NCBI RefSeq assembly: GCF_000718635.1 | Contig: NZ_JOBF01000005.1 | Location: 197,754 to 261,753 of the forward strand | DNA from: Streptomyces varsoviensis | Lineage (GTDB): Bacteria; Actinomycetota; Actinomycetes; Streptomycetales; Streptomycetaceae | Reading direction: 5' to 3' | DNA: 64,000 nucleotides | Shown: positions 8,460 through 16,883 of the stretch, in pieces | How positions within the stretch are numbered: the stretch's first letter is position 1 | How the letters are laid out: every line of letters begins with the position of its first letter | Translations under genes and position numbers: made by a program | Notes under the pieces: generated by a model | The model's database searches: none | Seen by the model: the letters and a program-made list of their open reading frames with translations, nothing else | What the model was told of the DNA's origin: nothing

Positions 8460-9686
8460 TCACCCGCCGTGCGGATTGGCCGCAGCCCCCTCCGTACTCA
8501 GGGCGACGAGGACAGACGTGCCCGCGGCTCCGAGCCCCAGGGCTGTGCGGCGGTCGTCGGAAGCCTCGCCGGTGAGGGCGGTGCGCAGGCCTGCGAGGGA
8601 GGCGGCGCCGCAGGGGCCGGAGGAGATGCCGTGGGCGGCGAGGGCGCGGGCCGCGGCGGCGCTGTCGGCGTCGGTCACGGTGACGGCGGCGTCGAGGCCG
8701 TCGCGCAGGAAGGGCCAGGCGAGGCTGGAGGGGGTGCCGCAGTTCAGGCCCGCCATGGTGGTCTCGCCCGTCGGCACGGTCACCGGCCGCCCGGCCAGGA
8801 GGCTGTGCAGGGTTCCCGCCGCGTTCTCGGGCTCCACCGACAGCAGCGCCGCGCCCTGCGCCGCCCCCGCCCGCCGGCCGCGGTAGTGGGTGACGGCCGC
8901 CTGGGCGAGCGAGCCGACGCCGACGGGTACGGCCACGAGCGCGGGCGGCCCCGCGTCCGCGGCGGCGAGTTGGGCGTCGACCTCGGCGAACAGGGTGGAG
9001 TACCCCTCGACGATCCAGCCAGGAACCTCCTCGTAACCCGGCCAGGCCGTGTCCTGCACGAGGACCGCGTCCGACCCTTCGGCCGCCGCCTCCGCCGCCG
9101 CGCGCACGGCGTCGTCGTAGACGCCCGCCACCTCCGTGACCCGCGCCCCCTCCCCCGCGATCGCGGCCACGGCCCCCGGGTGCACCCCGTGCGCCACGAA
9201 GACATGCGCCCGGTGCCCGAGCAGCCGGGCCGTACGGGCCACCGCCCACCCGTGGTTGCCGTCCGTCGCGGTGACCAGCCGTACCGGAGCGCCGTCTCCC
9301 GCCCCGCGAGACGACAGGACCCGGTGCACCGCCCACGACGCGCCCAGCGCCTTGAACGCCGGCAGCCCCAGCCGCGACGACTCGTCCTTGACGAAGAACC
9401 GGCCGACGCCCAGTTCGGCGGCGATCTCCGGAAGCTCGGTCAGCGGCGTGGGGCCGTACCCGGGCAGCGCGGCATGGAAGGCCCGTACGTCGGCGGGCGC
9501 GGGCTCGCAGACCCAGTCGCGGGCGGCCGGGCGTACGTACCAGGAGCCCGCACGGCCGGTGGGGGTACGGACGGGCGTACGAGCGGACGTACGGCCGGAC
9601 GTACGGGCGGCGGTACCAGCGGAGCTACGGGCGGCGGCGACAGCGGGTGCGGCGGCGTCAGCGGGTGCGGCGGCGAACTTCGGCAT
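8460..9686 (-). CDS. Diaminopropionate ammonia-lyase (PLP fold type II)
   Basis: 408 aa. After a low-complexity N-terminus (TSGRTSARTPVRTPTG), the conserved part starts at SWYVRPAARDW. It contains KDESSRLGLPAFKALG with the PLP Schiff-base Lys, the TATDGNHGW phosphate-side loop, and PVGVGSLAQAAVTHY as the PLP-phosphate glycine loop. The family converts 2,3-diaminopropionate to pyruvate and two ammonia. It is divergent from a LysR regulator that probably controls it. The arginine/threonine-rich N-terminal extension arises from a TACGGGCGTAC-type repeat in the DNA, and a shorter start cannot be excluded. Confidence 0.87.
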   Translation of the reverse strand: MPKFAAAPADAAAPAVAAARSSAGTAARTSGRTSARTPVRTPTGRAGSWYVRPAARDWVCEPAPADVRAFHAALPGYGPTPLTELPEIAAELGVGRFFVKDESSRLGLPAFKALGASWAVHRVLSSRGAGDGAPVRLVTATDGNHGWAVARTARLLGHRAHVFVAHGVHPGAVAAIAGEGARVTEVAGVYDDAVRAAAEAAAEGSDAVLVQDTAWPGYEEVPGWIVEGYSTLFAEVDAQLAAADAGPPALVAVPVGVGSLAQAAVTHYRGRRAGAAQGAALLSVEPENAAGTLHSLLAGRPVTVPTGETTMAGLNCGTPSSLAWPFLRDGLDAAVTVTDADSAAAARALAAHGISSGPCGAASLAGLRTALTGEASDDRRTALGLGAAGTSVLVALSTEGAAANPHGG

Positions 9687-9774
9687 GGGGTCAGCTTGCG
9701 ATCCCCGCTACCCATCGGTCCAGCAAATGTTTCCGACCTATATTCATCAGGTGAGCCGAAGGATCGGAGCGCCG

Positions 9775-10707
9775 ATGTTCGACCTGCACCGGCTGCGGCT
9801 GCTGCGCGAGCTCAAGCACCGCGGCACCCTCGCCGCCGTCGCCGCGGCCCTCTCGTACAGCCCCTCGTCCGTATCGCAGCAGCTCGCCCAGTTGGAGGCC
9901 GAGGCGGGCGTGGTGCTGCTGGAGCCCGTGGGGCGCCGGGTCCGGCTCACCGAGCAGGCCGAGATCCTCGTGGCCCACACCGAAGCGGTGCTCGAACGCC
10001 TGGAACGCGCCGAGGCCGACATCGCCGCCTCCCTCACCGACATCACCGGCAGCCTGCGCGTCGCCGCCTTCCAGACCGCCGCGCTCACCCTCCTCCCAGT
10101 CGCGCTGACGCGGCTGCGCGCGGCGCACCCCCGACTGCGCGTGCACGTCACCCAGATGGAACCGGAACGGGCCCTGCCCGGCCTGCTCGCCCGCGACTTC
10201 GACCTCGTGATCACCGAGGAGTACCCGGGCGCCCCCGGCCCCCGGCCGGACGGCGTGGAGCAGGAGGACCTGTACGAGGACCCGCTGAACCTGGCCGTAC
10301 CGCGCCCGGACACCCCCGGCGGTCACCCCTCACCCGCCCCCGGCACGGGAACCGCGAGCGCGCAGGCGATGCTCCGTTCGCTGGCCGATCGCCCCTGGGT
10401 GATGGAGCCCGAGGGCACGGCCGCCCGGCGCTGGGCGATGGCCCTGTGCCGTACGGCGGGGTTCGAGCCCGACGTGCGCTTCGAGTCCTCCGATCTCGTG
10501 CTCCACCTGCGCCTCGTCGAAGAGGGCCACGCCGTCGCGCTGCTCCCGGACCTCGTCTGGAACGGCCGCGCCCCGACCGTTCCCCTGCACCGCCTCCCCC
10601 AGGGCCACGGCTTCCGCCGCCTCGCCACGGCCGTACGCGGCGGGAGCAGCGGCCACCCGGCCGTCGCGGCCTGCCGGCGCGCGCTGCGGCGAGGGGCGAC
10701 CCCGTAA
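9775..10707 (+). CDS. LysR-family transcriptional regulator
   Basis: 310 aa with an N-terminal winged helix (FDLHRLRLLRELKHRGTLAA through SYSPSSVSQQLAQLEAEAG, residues 2-50) and a C-terminal substrate-binding fold. ATG 9775 has GGAG five bases before it; GTG 9751 is an alternative. Divergent orientation and an 88-bp gap to the diaminopropionate ammonia-lyase point to that gene as target, with a diamino acid or related metabolite as possible inducer (inference). A Pro/Gly-rich loop (TPGGHPSPAPGTGTAS) is inserted in the effector domain. Confidence 0.88.
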   Translation: MFDLHRLRLLRELKHRGTLAAVAAALSYSPSSVSQQLAQLEAEAGVVLLEPVGRRVRLTEQAEILVAHTEAVLERLERAEADIAASLTDITGSLRVAAFQTAALTLLPVALTRLRAAHPRLRVHVTQMEPERALPGLLARDFDLVITEEYPGAPGPRPDGVEQEDLYEDPLNLAVPRPDTPGGHPSPAPGTGTASAQAMLRSLADRPWVMEPEGTAARRWAMALCRTAGFEPDVRFESSDLVLHLRLVEEGHAVALLPDLVWNGRAPTVPLHRLPQGHGFRRLATAVRGGSSGHPAVAACRRALRRGATP

Positions 10708-10792
10708 ACCCCGATCCGTAAGCCCCACGCCCGTAGCCACCGTGGCCCCGTCGCCCCGGCCCGAAAAAACTTCGAAGAAATTTCGGCGGAGC

Positions 10793-10820
10793 TGTCGATC
10801 CGGGCGCATCCCGTTCGACG
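10793..10820 (+). promoter_or_regulatory. ECF42-type promoter
   Basis: TGTCGA (10793-10798), a 17-bp spacer and CGACG (10816-10820) match the -35/-10 elements known for ECF42 sigma factors, whose targets are mostly YciI/DGPF genes. It lies upstream of the DGPF gene at 10961, and an ECF42 gene follows, so sigma-driven control of this pair is expected. The leader between promoter and gene is about 140 bases and repeat-rich. Confidence 0.7.
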
Positions 10821-10857
10821 CAAGGGTGCGAGGCGGGGAGAGCCCCCGCCCGTCCGG

Positions 10858-10912
10858 CCGAGCCGAGCGAGCCGAGCGAGCCGAGCGAGCCGAGCGAGCC
10901 GAGCGAGCCGAG
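10858..10912 (+). repeat. 9-bp minisatellite, about six copies
   Basis: GAGCCGAGC is repeated about six times head to tail in the untranslated leader of the DGPF gene, followed by two copies of CGAACGCACC at 10931-10950. The purine/pyrimidine alternation gives no hairpin. Confidence 0.85.
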
Positions 10913-10960
10913 AAAGCACACCAAAAACACCGAACGCACCGAACGCACCGAGGAGTCACC

Positions 10961-11317
10961 ATGCCGCGCTACCTGACGATGATCCGCATCGACGAGCGGT
11001 CCGCCCCCGCCGAGGGCCCCAGCCCCGAACTGATGGAGCGGATGGGCGTACTGCTGGAGGAGATGACCAAGGCCGGGGTCATGCTGGACAACGCCGGGCT
11101 CACGCCGACCGCCGACGGCACCCGGGCCACCTGGTCCGGCGGCAAGGTGAGCTGGACCGACGGGCCGTTCACCGAGAGCAAGGAGGTCATCGGCGGCTAC
11201 TTCATCATCCAGGCCAAGGACAAGGCCGAGGCCCTGGAATGGACCAAGCGCTTCCTTCAGACGCACGAGGACTACTGGACCATCACCGCCGAGGTCCGCG
11301 AGATCCTGGAGCCCTGA
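10961..11317 (+). CDS. YciI-family (DGPF domain) protein
   Basis: 118 aa. It contains the family signature WTDGPFTESKE (residues about 66-76) and the YFIIQAKDKAEALEWTKRFL helix. ATG 10961 is preceded by AGGAG with a 5-bp gap. DGPF proteins are small dimeric alpha/beta-barrel proteins of unknown reaction that are almost always paired with ECF42 sigma factors. That is the case here, with the sigma gene starting about 120 bp downstream on the same strand and an ECF42-like promoter upstream. Confidence 0.92.
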   Translation: MPRYLTMIRIDERSAPAEGPSPELMERMGVLLEEMTKAGVMLDNAGLTPTADGTRATWSGGKVSWTDGPFTESKEVIGGYFIIQAKDKAEALEWTKRFLQTHEDYWTITAEVREILEP

Positions 11318-11438
11318 CCCGGCATCACCAGCATGGCGGCCCGGCCCCCGGCGCCCGCCCTCGGCCCCACGGTCGTGAACAGCCGCGCACAGCCGCCTTG
11401 ATCGCGCTTGCCCGGGCCTCGCCCTGCTGCTCTGATGA

Positions 11439-13058
11439 GTGTTCGTGACGGCAAAAGCGGCAGCAGCGGCATCAGCACCAGCGGCATCGACGGCATCAAC
11501 GAGTACGGGCAAAGCGGCCGAGACCGTGGAGACGGTGTTCAGGATGGAGTCCGCGCGGATCATCGCCGGTGTCGCCCGGATCGTACGGGACGTGGGCATC
11601 GCCGAAGAGCTCGCGCAGGACGCCCTGGTCGCCGCGTTGGAGCAGTGGCCGGAGTCGGGCGTACCGGAGAAGCCGGGCGCCTGGCTCATGGCCACCGCCA
11701 AGCACCGCGCGATCGACCTCGTACGCCGCAAGGAGACGTACGCGCGCAAGCTGGCGGAGGTCGGGCGGGCGGCGCTGACGGACGTACCGCCGCCGGGGCC
11801 GGGCGCCCCGGAGGGGGCCGTGGACCCCACGGGCTCAGCGGACGCCATGGACGCCGACGGCATGAACGACATGGACGGCATGGACGGCATGGACGGCATA
11901 GAGGACGATCTGCTGCGGCTGATCTTCACCGCGTGCCATCCCGTGTTGTCGGCCGAGGCCCGGATCGCGCTCACCCTGCGGCTGCTGGGCGGGCTGACGA
12001 CGCAGGAGATAGCCCGCGCCTTCCTGGTCCCCGAGCCGACGGTCGCCCAGCGCGTCGTCCGCGCGAAACGCACCCTCGCCAAGGCCGGGGTGCCCTTCGA
12101 AGTGCCGGGCGCCGCCGAGCGGGCAGCCCGCCTCTCCTCCGTACTGGAGGTCATCTACCTCATTTTCAACGAGGGTTATTCCGCGACGGCGGGCGACGAC
12201 CTGGTCCGGCCGGCGCTCTGCGAGGACGCGCTCCGCCTCGCCCGCGTCCTCGCGGGTCTGATGCCCGGGGAGGCAGAGGTGCACGGCCTCGCCGCGCTCC
12301 TGGAGTTCCAGGCGTCGCGGATCACGACCCGTACGGACCCCGAGGGGGCGCCCGTGCTCCTCGCCGACCAGGACCGCTCCCGGTGGAACCGGATGCTCAT
12401 CCGCCGCGGCATCGAGGCCCTGCACCGCGCCGGGAACAGCCCGCACGCCGACCGCAGCCCGCACGCCGACCCCGGCCCACACGCCGACCGCAGCCCGCAC
12501 ACCGGCCCCGGCCCGTACGCCGACCGCAGCCCGCACGCCGACCCCGACCCAAACACCGGCCCCGGCCCGCACGCCGACCGCAGCCCGTACGCCAGCCCCG
12601 GGGCGCACGCCAGCCCCGGCCCGTACGCCCTCCAGGCCGCGATCGCGGCGTGCCACGCGCGGGCGGTCCGTTACGAGGACACGGACTGGGCGACGATCGC
12701 CGCGCTGTACGGGCGGTTGGCGGCCCTCACCCCGTCCCCGGTGGTGGAACTGAACCGGGCCGTCGCCGTATCGATGGCCCAAGGCCCAGCGGCCGCCCTC
12801 CCCCTGCTGGACGCCCTGACCAGCGAACCGTCCCTGCGCGGGTACCACCTCCTGCCGAGCGTCCGCGGCGATCTGCTGGAGCGCCTGGGCCGCGGCGACG
12901 AGGCCCGTACGGAGTTCGCCCGCGCCGCCTCCCTCACCCGCAACGCCCGCGAGAAAGCGCTCCTGCTGGCACGGGCCAGCAGCGCCCCCGCCGCTACCGC
13001 TACCGCTCCCGCCGCCACTACCGGCACCACCACCGCCACCACCGCCCGTCCGGATTAG
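11439..13058 (+). CDS. ECF42-group RNA polymerase sigma factor with C-terminal TPR extension
   Basis: 539 aa. Sigma region 2 is at ESARIIAGVARIVRDVGIAEELAQDALVAALEQW and region 4 at LTTQEIARAFLVPEPTVAQR, followed by the long TPR-like C-terminal part (EDTDWATIAALYGRLAAL, VELNRAVAVSMAQGPAAALP) that defines ECF42. Two low-complexity insertions are odd: MDGMDGMDGI in the sigma2-sigma4 linker, and about 64 residues of PHADRSP-type repeats in the C-terminal extension. GTG 11439 and GTG 11526 are both possible starts; the first 29 residues are Ala/Thr/Ser-rich and may not be translated. It acts on RNA polymerase to transcribe TGTCGA-type promoters. Confidence 0.9.
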   Translation: MFVTAKAAAAASAPAASTASTSTGKAAETVETVFRMESARIIAGVARIVRDVGIAEELAQDALVAALEQWPESGVPEKPGAWLMATAKHRAIDLVRRKETYARKLAEVGRAALTDVPPPGPGAPEGAVDPTGSADAMDADGMNDMDGMDGMDGIEDDLLRLIFTACHPVLSAEARIALTLRLLGGLTTQEIARAFLVPEPTVAQRVVRAKRTLAKAGVPFEVPGAAERAARLSSVLEVIYLIFNEGYSATAGDDLVRPALCEDALRLARVLAGLMPGEAEVHGLAALLEFQASRITTRTDPEGAPVLLADQDRSRWNRMLIRRGIEALHRAGNSPHADRSPHADPGPHADRSPHTGPGPYADRSPHADPDPNTGPGPHADRSPYASPGAHASPGPYALQAAIAACHARAVRYEDTDWATIAALYGRLAALTPSPVVELNRAVAVSMAQGPAAALPLLDALTSEPSLRGYHLLPSVRGDLLERLGRGDEARTEFARAASLTRNAREKALLLARASSAPAATATAPAATTGTTTATTARPD

Positions 13059-13094
13059 GCCCCGCAGGGGCCGAGCCTTTCAGGCATGGGCCCT

Positions 13095-14024
13095 TCAGGC
13101 GGCGGGCCCGGCATGTTCGGCGGGTTCGCCAGGTCCGCCGTGCTCGGCGCACAGGCACCCGACGCCCTTCTCGATCCACTCCCGGCCCACCCATTCGGGG
13201 TGCCGCTCGATCATCAGGGCCGACACCTCGTCGGCGATGGTCCGCTCGTCGACGGCGGAGTCCCGGCGGCGCCACGTCTCGTCGCGCAGGAGGGAGAGGT
13301 AGTCGCGTACGTCGGCGAGGAGCTGGGGGCCGCCGATCTCGCCGTGGCCGGGTACGACGATGTCCGCGCCGCGGTCCGCCATCCGCTCCATGACGCCGAG
13401 CCAGCGCGTACCCGAGACATCGGTGTCGTGCGGCGGGAACCACGGGAAGATGGAGAACTGGGCGGCCTCCACGAGGTCCCCGGTGAACAGCGCGTCCACG
13501 TCCGGCACCCTGATGACCTGGTCGCCCCGCGTGTGCGCCCGCCCCGTGGCGCGGAGTTGGACCACCCGGCCGCCCAAGTCCAGGTCGTACGACTGGTCGT
13601 AGACGAGGTCGGGCCGTTTCGGCTCGACGCCCTCCAGCCGGCGCGCGACCGCGTCGCTCATCCCCTTGAACATCTCCAGATAGCCGGGGCCGCGCTCCTC
13701 CAAGTCGGCGGCCTGGGCGCTGTTGGCGAGGTACGTCGCCTCTCCGGCGAAGACCTGCGCGCCGAAGGCGTGCTCCGGGTGGAAGTGCGTCGTGGTCAGG
13801 TAGAGCCGCCGCCCCTTGGCGTATTCGAGCGCGAACTTCAGCACCGTTTCCGCGTTCTCGATCCCGATGCCGGTCTCCACGACGAGTACGGCGTCCCGGC
13901 CGCCGATGACGCCGACGTTCGGTACGAGCGGGACGCCCCGGTCGGCTATGACCACGAGGTCGCGGGCGGGCTCGCGGACGTCGGTGGTGTGCACGGCGGG
14001 GTCGGGGCCGCTGTGTTCGGGCAT
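13095..14024 (-). CDS. MBL-fold metallo-hydrolase
   Basis: 309 aa from ATG 14024, which has GAGGAG eight bases upstream; the longer in-frame extension is repeat-derived. The metal motif is TTTHFHPEHAFG (a variant HxHxxH with Pro-Glu), followed by RAHTRGDQVIRVPDV, the FTGDLVE segment, and PGHGEIGGPQLL with the late His. Lactamase-fold hydrolases of this type act on esters, lactones or thioesters; the substrate is not evident. It is divergent from a LysR gene that is a likely regulator. Confidence 0.85.
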   Translation of the reverse strand: MPEHSGPDPAVHTTDVREPARDLVVIADRGVPLVPNVGVIGGRDAVLVVETGIGIENAETVLKFALEYAKGRRLYLTTTHFHPEHAFGAQVFAGEATYLANSAQAADLEERGPGYLEMFKGMSDAVARRLEGVEPKRPDLVYDQSYDLDLGGRVVQLRATGRAHTRGDQVIRVPDVDALFTGDLVEAAQFSIFPWFPPHDTDVSGTRWLGVMERMADRGADIVVPGHGEIGGPQLLADVRDYLSLLRDETWRRRDSAVDERTIADEVSALMIERHPEWVGREWIEKGVGCLCAEHGGPGEPAEHAGPAA

Positions 14025-14040
14025 GGGCTGCTCCTCTGTC

Positions 14041-14080
14041 GCTGCTGTCACTGCTGTCACTGCTGTCACTGCTATCGCTG
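14041..14080. repeat. 9-10 bp tandem repeat upstream of the MBL gene
   Basis: TGTCACTGC is repeated about three times and degenerates into TATCGCTGG and TGTCGCTGG. A second short repeat, GCTCGTACGTC twice, lies near 14119-14145. Both sit in the divergent regulatory region. Confidence 0.6.
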
Positions 14081-14219
14081 GTGTCGCTGGTGCTGTTTCC
14101 AGCGCTGCCGCTTGCACTGGCTCGTACGTCGCTGCTCGTACGTCGCTGCTCGCACGCGGCCGTCGCTCCAGTGGACTGCGACGGCCTCCGGAACGTCCAA
14201 CACCGGTTCCTTCGTCCCC

Positions 14220-14237
14220 ATACCGAACGGGTATCGT
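14220..14237 (+). promoter_or_regulatory. LysR-type operator overlapping a -10 element
   Basis: ATACC-GAACG-GGTAT (14220-14234) is an interrupted dyad with the T-N11-A form bound by LysR proteins. It overlaps TATCGT (14232-14237), a -10-like hexamer about nine bases before the LysR start codon. This suggests autoregulation and a nearly leaderless mRNA. Confidence 0.55.
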
Positions 14238-14245
14238 GGCCGCTC

Positions 14246-15124
14246 ATGGACCTGAGGTTGCTGCGCTACTTCGTCGCCGTCGCCGAGGAGCTCCACTTCG
14301 GCCGGGCCGCCGCGCGGCTCCATATGACCCAGCCGCCGCTGAGCCGGGCCGTACAGCAGTTGGAAACGGACCTCGGCTGCGCGCTGCTGCACCGTTCGCC
14401 CGCGGGGGTCGCGCTCACGCCCGCCGGGGCGACGCTGTACGAGGAGGCCCGCGCGCTGCTGGCACGGGCCGCGCGCGTACGCACCAAGGTGGCGGCCGCC
14501 GCCGGCACCCCCGCCCTCACCGTCGGCACCCTCGCCGACAGCGCCGAACAGGTCGGCGCCGAGTTGGCCGCCGCCTTCCGCGAGCGCCACCCCCACGCCC
14601 GTATCCGCATCCGCGAGGCCGACCTGTCCGACCCGACCGCCGGGCTCCGCTCCGGCCTCGTGGACGTGGCCCTGACCAGGGCGCCCTTCGACGAGACGGG
14701 CCTCACCGTGCGCGTGCTGCGCTCCGACCCGATCGGCGCGGTCCTACGGGCCGACGACCCGCTCGCCGGCCGCGCGGGCCTGCGCCTGGCGGAACTCGCG
14801 GACAGGCGGTGGTTCCGGCTGCCCGAGGACACCGACCCGGCCTGGCGGGCCTACTGGAGCGGCCCGCCGGCGACCGCCGGACGCTGCGACGGGCCGGTCG
14901 TACGCACCGTGCACGAGTGCATGCAGTCCGCCCTGTGGGACGGCACCGTCGGCCTGACCGCGCTGAACCACCCACTCCCCCCAGGTCTCACCACAGTCCC
15001 CCTCCTCGACAAGCCGCCCAGCGACCTCGTCCTGGCCTGGCGCCCCAACGCCACCACCCCTCTCGTCCGTTCCTTCACCGGCCTCGCGGCAGACCTCTAC
15101 CGCCCGACGCGGGCGGCGGGGTAG
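14246..15124 (+). CDS. LysR-family transcriptional regulator
   Basis: 292 aa. The DNA-binding domain is textbook: MDLRLLRYFVAVAEELHFGR and MTQPPLSRAVQQLETDLGCA (residues 1-55), then the LysR substrate domain with GLVDVALTRAPFDETGL. ATG 14246 opens exactly at the family N-terminus, with no Shine-Dalgarno but a TATCGT box upstream. It is divergent from the MBL hydrolase gene, its probable target; a T-N11-A dyad lies between. The ligand is unknown. Confidence 0.9.
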   Translation: MDLRLLRYFVAVAEELHFGRAAARLHMTQPPLSRAVQQLETDLGCALLHRSPAGVALTPAGATLYEEARALLARAARVRTKVAAAAGTPALTVGTLADSAEQVGAELAAAFRERHPHARIRIREADLSDPTAGLRSGLVDVALTRAPFDETGLTVRVLRSDPIGAVLRADDPLAGRAGLRLAELADRRWFRLPEDTDPAWRAYWSGPPATAGRCDGPVVRTVHECMQSALWDGTVGLTALNHPLPPGLTTVPLLDKPPSDLVLAWRPNATTPLVRSFTGLAADLYRPTRAAG

Positions 15125-15177
15125 CGGGGAAACAGGGAAGCGGGGAAACAGGGAAGCGGGGAGATGAAAGCGACAAC

Positions 15178-16086
15178 TCAGCGCGCGTCGGCGTCAGCGA
15201 GGATCGCCGTGAGCCGGGCCCGGCATTCGGCGACGAAGGCGGGGAACGTGCGCCAGTAGTAGGGGATTCCGCTGACGCCCACCGCGATCGCCCAGGCGCG
15301 GGCGCGCAGCCAGGTGGCGTCGTCGAGGCCCAAGGCGTCCCAGTAGGCGCGGCGGGCCTGCGGCGGGAGGTCCCAGAGGGGGGCGTGCTCGGCGTCGGGG
15401 AGGCCGATCGAGAGCCCGCCGAAGTCGATGACCGCGTGCAGCCTGCCGTCCCTGACCAGCAGGTTTGTCGGTTTGAGGTCGCCGTGCAGCCACACCTGCG
15501 GCCCGGCGGGCTCGGGCAGCGCGAGCGCGGCGCGCCACATCGCTCCGAGAGCGTCGACGTCGAGGTCGGAGCCCACGAGGGCCCGGCACTCGTCGAGGCA
15601 CCTGCCGACCCACTCGTCACACGGCGCGAGGGCGCCCCCGCGGTACCAACCGAGGCCGTCCCCGCGCGTCGCCCCCATGAGGTCGACGCGGTGCAGCTCC
15701 CGCACTGCCTCCGCCAAGTCGGCCCCGAACCCGGCCCAGTCCCGTACCGTCTCCGGGCCCGCCACCTCCCCGTCGATCCAGCGGTAGACCGACCACACCA
15801 GCGGAAAGACCTCGGTCAGCGTCCCCGCGTGGACAAGCTCGGGGATCGGCAGGGAGAGGCGGGGCGCGAGGCGGGGCAGCCACTCCTGTTCCTTGCGTAT
15901 GGACTCCCCGCTCCCGGCGGTCCGCGGCAGCCGTACGAGCAGGTCGGCGCCCAGCCGGTACATGGTGTTGTCCGTACCCCCGCCCGCCGGCGACAACGGC
16001 AGCCCGGCCCACTCCGGGCACTGCGCCGCGAGCAGCGCCCGTACCAGCTCCTCGTCGGCCGGGATCTCGTCCTCGTGAAGCGTCAC
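15178..16086 (-). CDS. Aminoglycoside phosphotransferase (APH) family kinase-like protein
   Basis: 302 aa. The fold markers are visible: N-terminal GGTDNTMYRLGADLLVRLPR (nucleotide loop and beta-strand), the catalytic loop WLHGDLKPTNLL (HGDxxxxN), and the metal-binding AVIDFGGLSIG. These features are shared by APH antibiotic kinases and metabolic kinases, so resistance cannot be assumed. The usual ATP-contacting Lys of the second strand is Arg in LLVRLPR, as in many family members. It is convergent with the LysR gene and ends in a short 16-bp duplicated spacer (15121-15160). Confidence 0.83.
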   Translation of the reverse strand: MTLHEDEIPADEELVRALLAAQCPEWAGLPLSPAGGGTDNTMYRLGADLLVRLPRTAGSGESIRKEQEWLPRLAPRLSLPIPELVHAGTLTEVFPLVWSVYRWIDGEVAGPETVRDWAGFGADLAEAVRELHRVDLMGATRGDGLGWYRGGALAPCDEWVGRCLDECRALVGSDLDVDALGAMWRAALALPEPAGPQVWLHGDLKPTNLLVRDGRLHAVIDFGGLSIGLPDAEHAPLWDLPPQARRAYWDALGLDDATWLRARAWAIAVGVSGIPYYWRTFPAFVAECRARLTAILADADAR

Positions 16087-16214
16087 GCGGGCAGTCTCGG
16101 CGCCGGCGGGGCCGGAGAGCGAGCGATTTTCACCGGGCGGGGCGGGGGCGAGACCGGCAGGCTCAGAGAGACCGGCGGGCTCAGAGAAGCCGGGGTCCTC
16201 AGAGACCGGCGGGC

Positions 16215-16676
16215 TCAGAGCCGGTCGTAGATGGCCGTCAGTTGGCGCAGCACCTCCGCCGCCGAGTCGAGGGACCGCGTGTCGTAGTCGGCGAGGGCGG
16301 CGTCCAGGTCGCGTTGCAGGGCCGCCTGCCGTTCGTCGTGCCGCTCCTGTCCTTTGGCGGTGAGGGCGACGGCGACGGCCTTACGGCCCGGGGTCTGCTC
16401 GCGGGTGACGTAACCGGCGGAGACCAGGCCGTTGACCAGTTGGGTGGCGCCGGGGGGCGTGGTCTCCGTCGCGGCGGCCAGTTCGCGGATCGAGAGCGGG
16501 CCGTTCTCGGCGAGCGCCCGTAGAGCGCGCGCGTGGGTGAGGGAGAGCGCGCCGGGCGTACGGGTGGCGCGCCCCCGCAGCCGGGCGTCGGCGGCGCTGA
16601 GGCTGTAGGCGGCCCGGGCCAGCCGGTCCAGGGCGGGCTCCCGCCCGGGGTCGGGCTGCGGAGGTCGAGGCGGCAT
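16215..16676 (-). CDS. MarR-family transcriptional regulator
   Basis: 153 aa from ATG 16676. The winged helix region reads SLTHARALRALAENGPLSIR, AAATETTPPGATQLVNGLVS and YVTREQTPGRKAVAVALTAK (residues about 44-110), the MarR order of helices and wing. Upstream in-frame codons (to 16820) are derived from a TCTCGGATCTCTCAGATC-type repeat and are not expected to be translated. It is divergent from an alpha/beta hydrolase, with two identical palindromes over that promoter, so it likely represses the hydrolase and itself. Confidence 0.87.
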   Translation of the reverse strand: MPPRPPQPDPGREPALDRLARAAYSLSAADARLRGRATRTPGALSLTHARALRALAENGPLSIRELAAATETTPPGATQLVNGLVSAGYVTREQTPGRKAVAVALTAKGQERHDERQAALQRDLDAALADYDTRSLDSAAEVLRQLTAIYDRL

Positions 16677-16809
16677 AGGGCGTGTCTCCCGAATCTCTAG
16701 GTCCTTCTCGGGCCTTCTAGGCCCTCTCGATCCTTCCGGGTCTTTCTCGGATCTCTCAGATCCCGGAACTCGAATCTCGGATCTCTCAGATATCGAACAG
16801 CGACCGCGG

Positions 16810-16860
16810 TTGACAAACATCCTAAGGTAAGTACTTAATGAAGAGGAAGGTAAGTACTTA
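16810..16860 (+). promoter_or_regulatory. Promoter with two MarR-type operators
   Basis: TTGACA (16810-16815) is followed by two copies of AAGGTAAGTACTTAA. Each contains the perfect palindrome TAAGTACTTA (16828-16837 and 16851-16860), 23 bp apart centre to centre. The first overlaps the expected -10 region and the second lies just before the ribosome-binding site. This is the geometry of repression by a MarR dimer on each site. Confidence 0.72.
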
Positions 16861-16883
16861 ACTTACGAAGAGGAGGACGCACC

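Noticed and set aside
7303..9336. Long minus-strand open frame across the repeat array and ammonia-lyase
   Set aside because: GC-rich composition removes stops. The sequence is Arg/Gly-rich and periodic with the DNA repeat, and it overlaps a genuine gene in another frame.
15178..16086. Calling the APH-fold protein an antibiotic resistance gene
   Set aside because: The fold is shared by many metabolic kinases and there is no specificity motif or resistance context.
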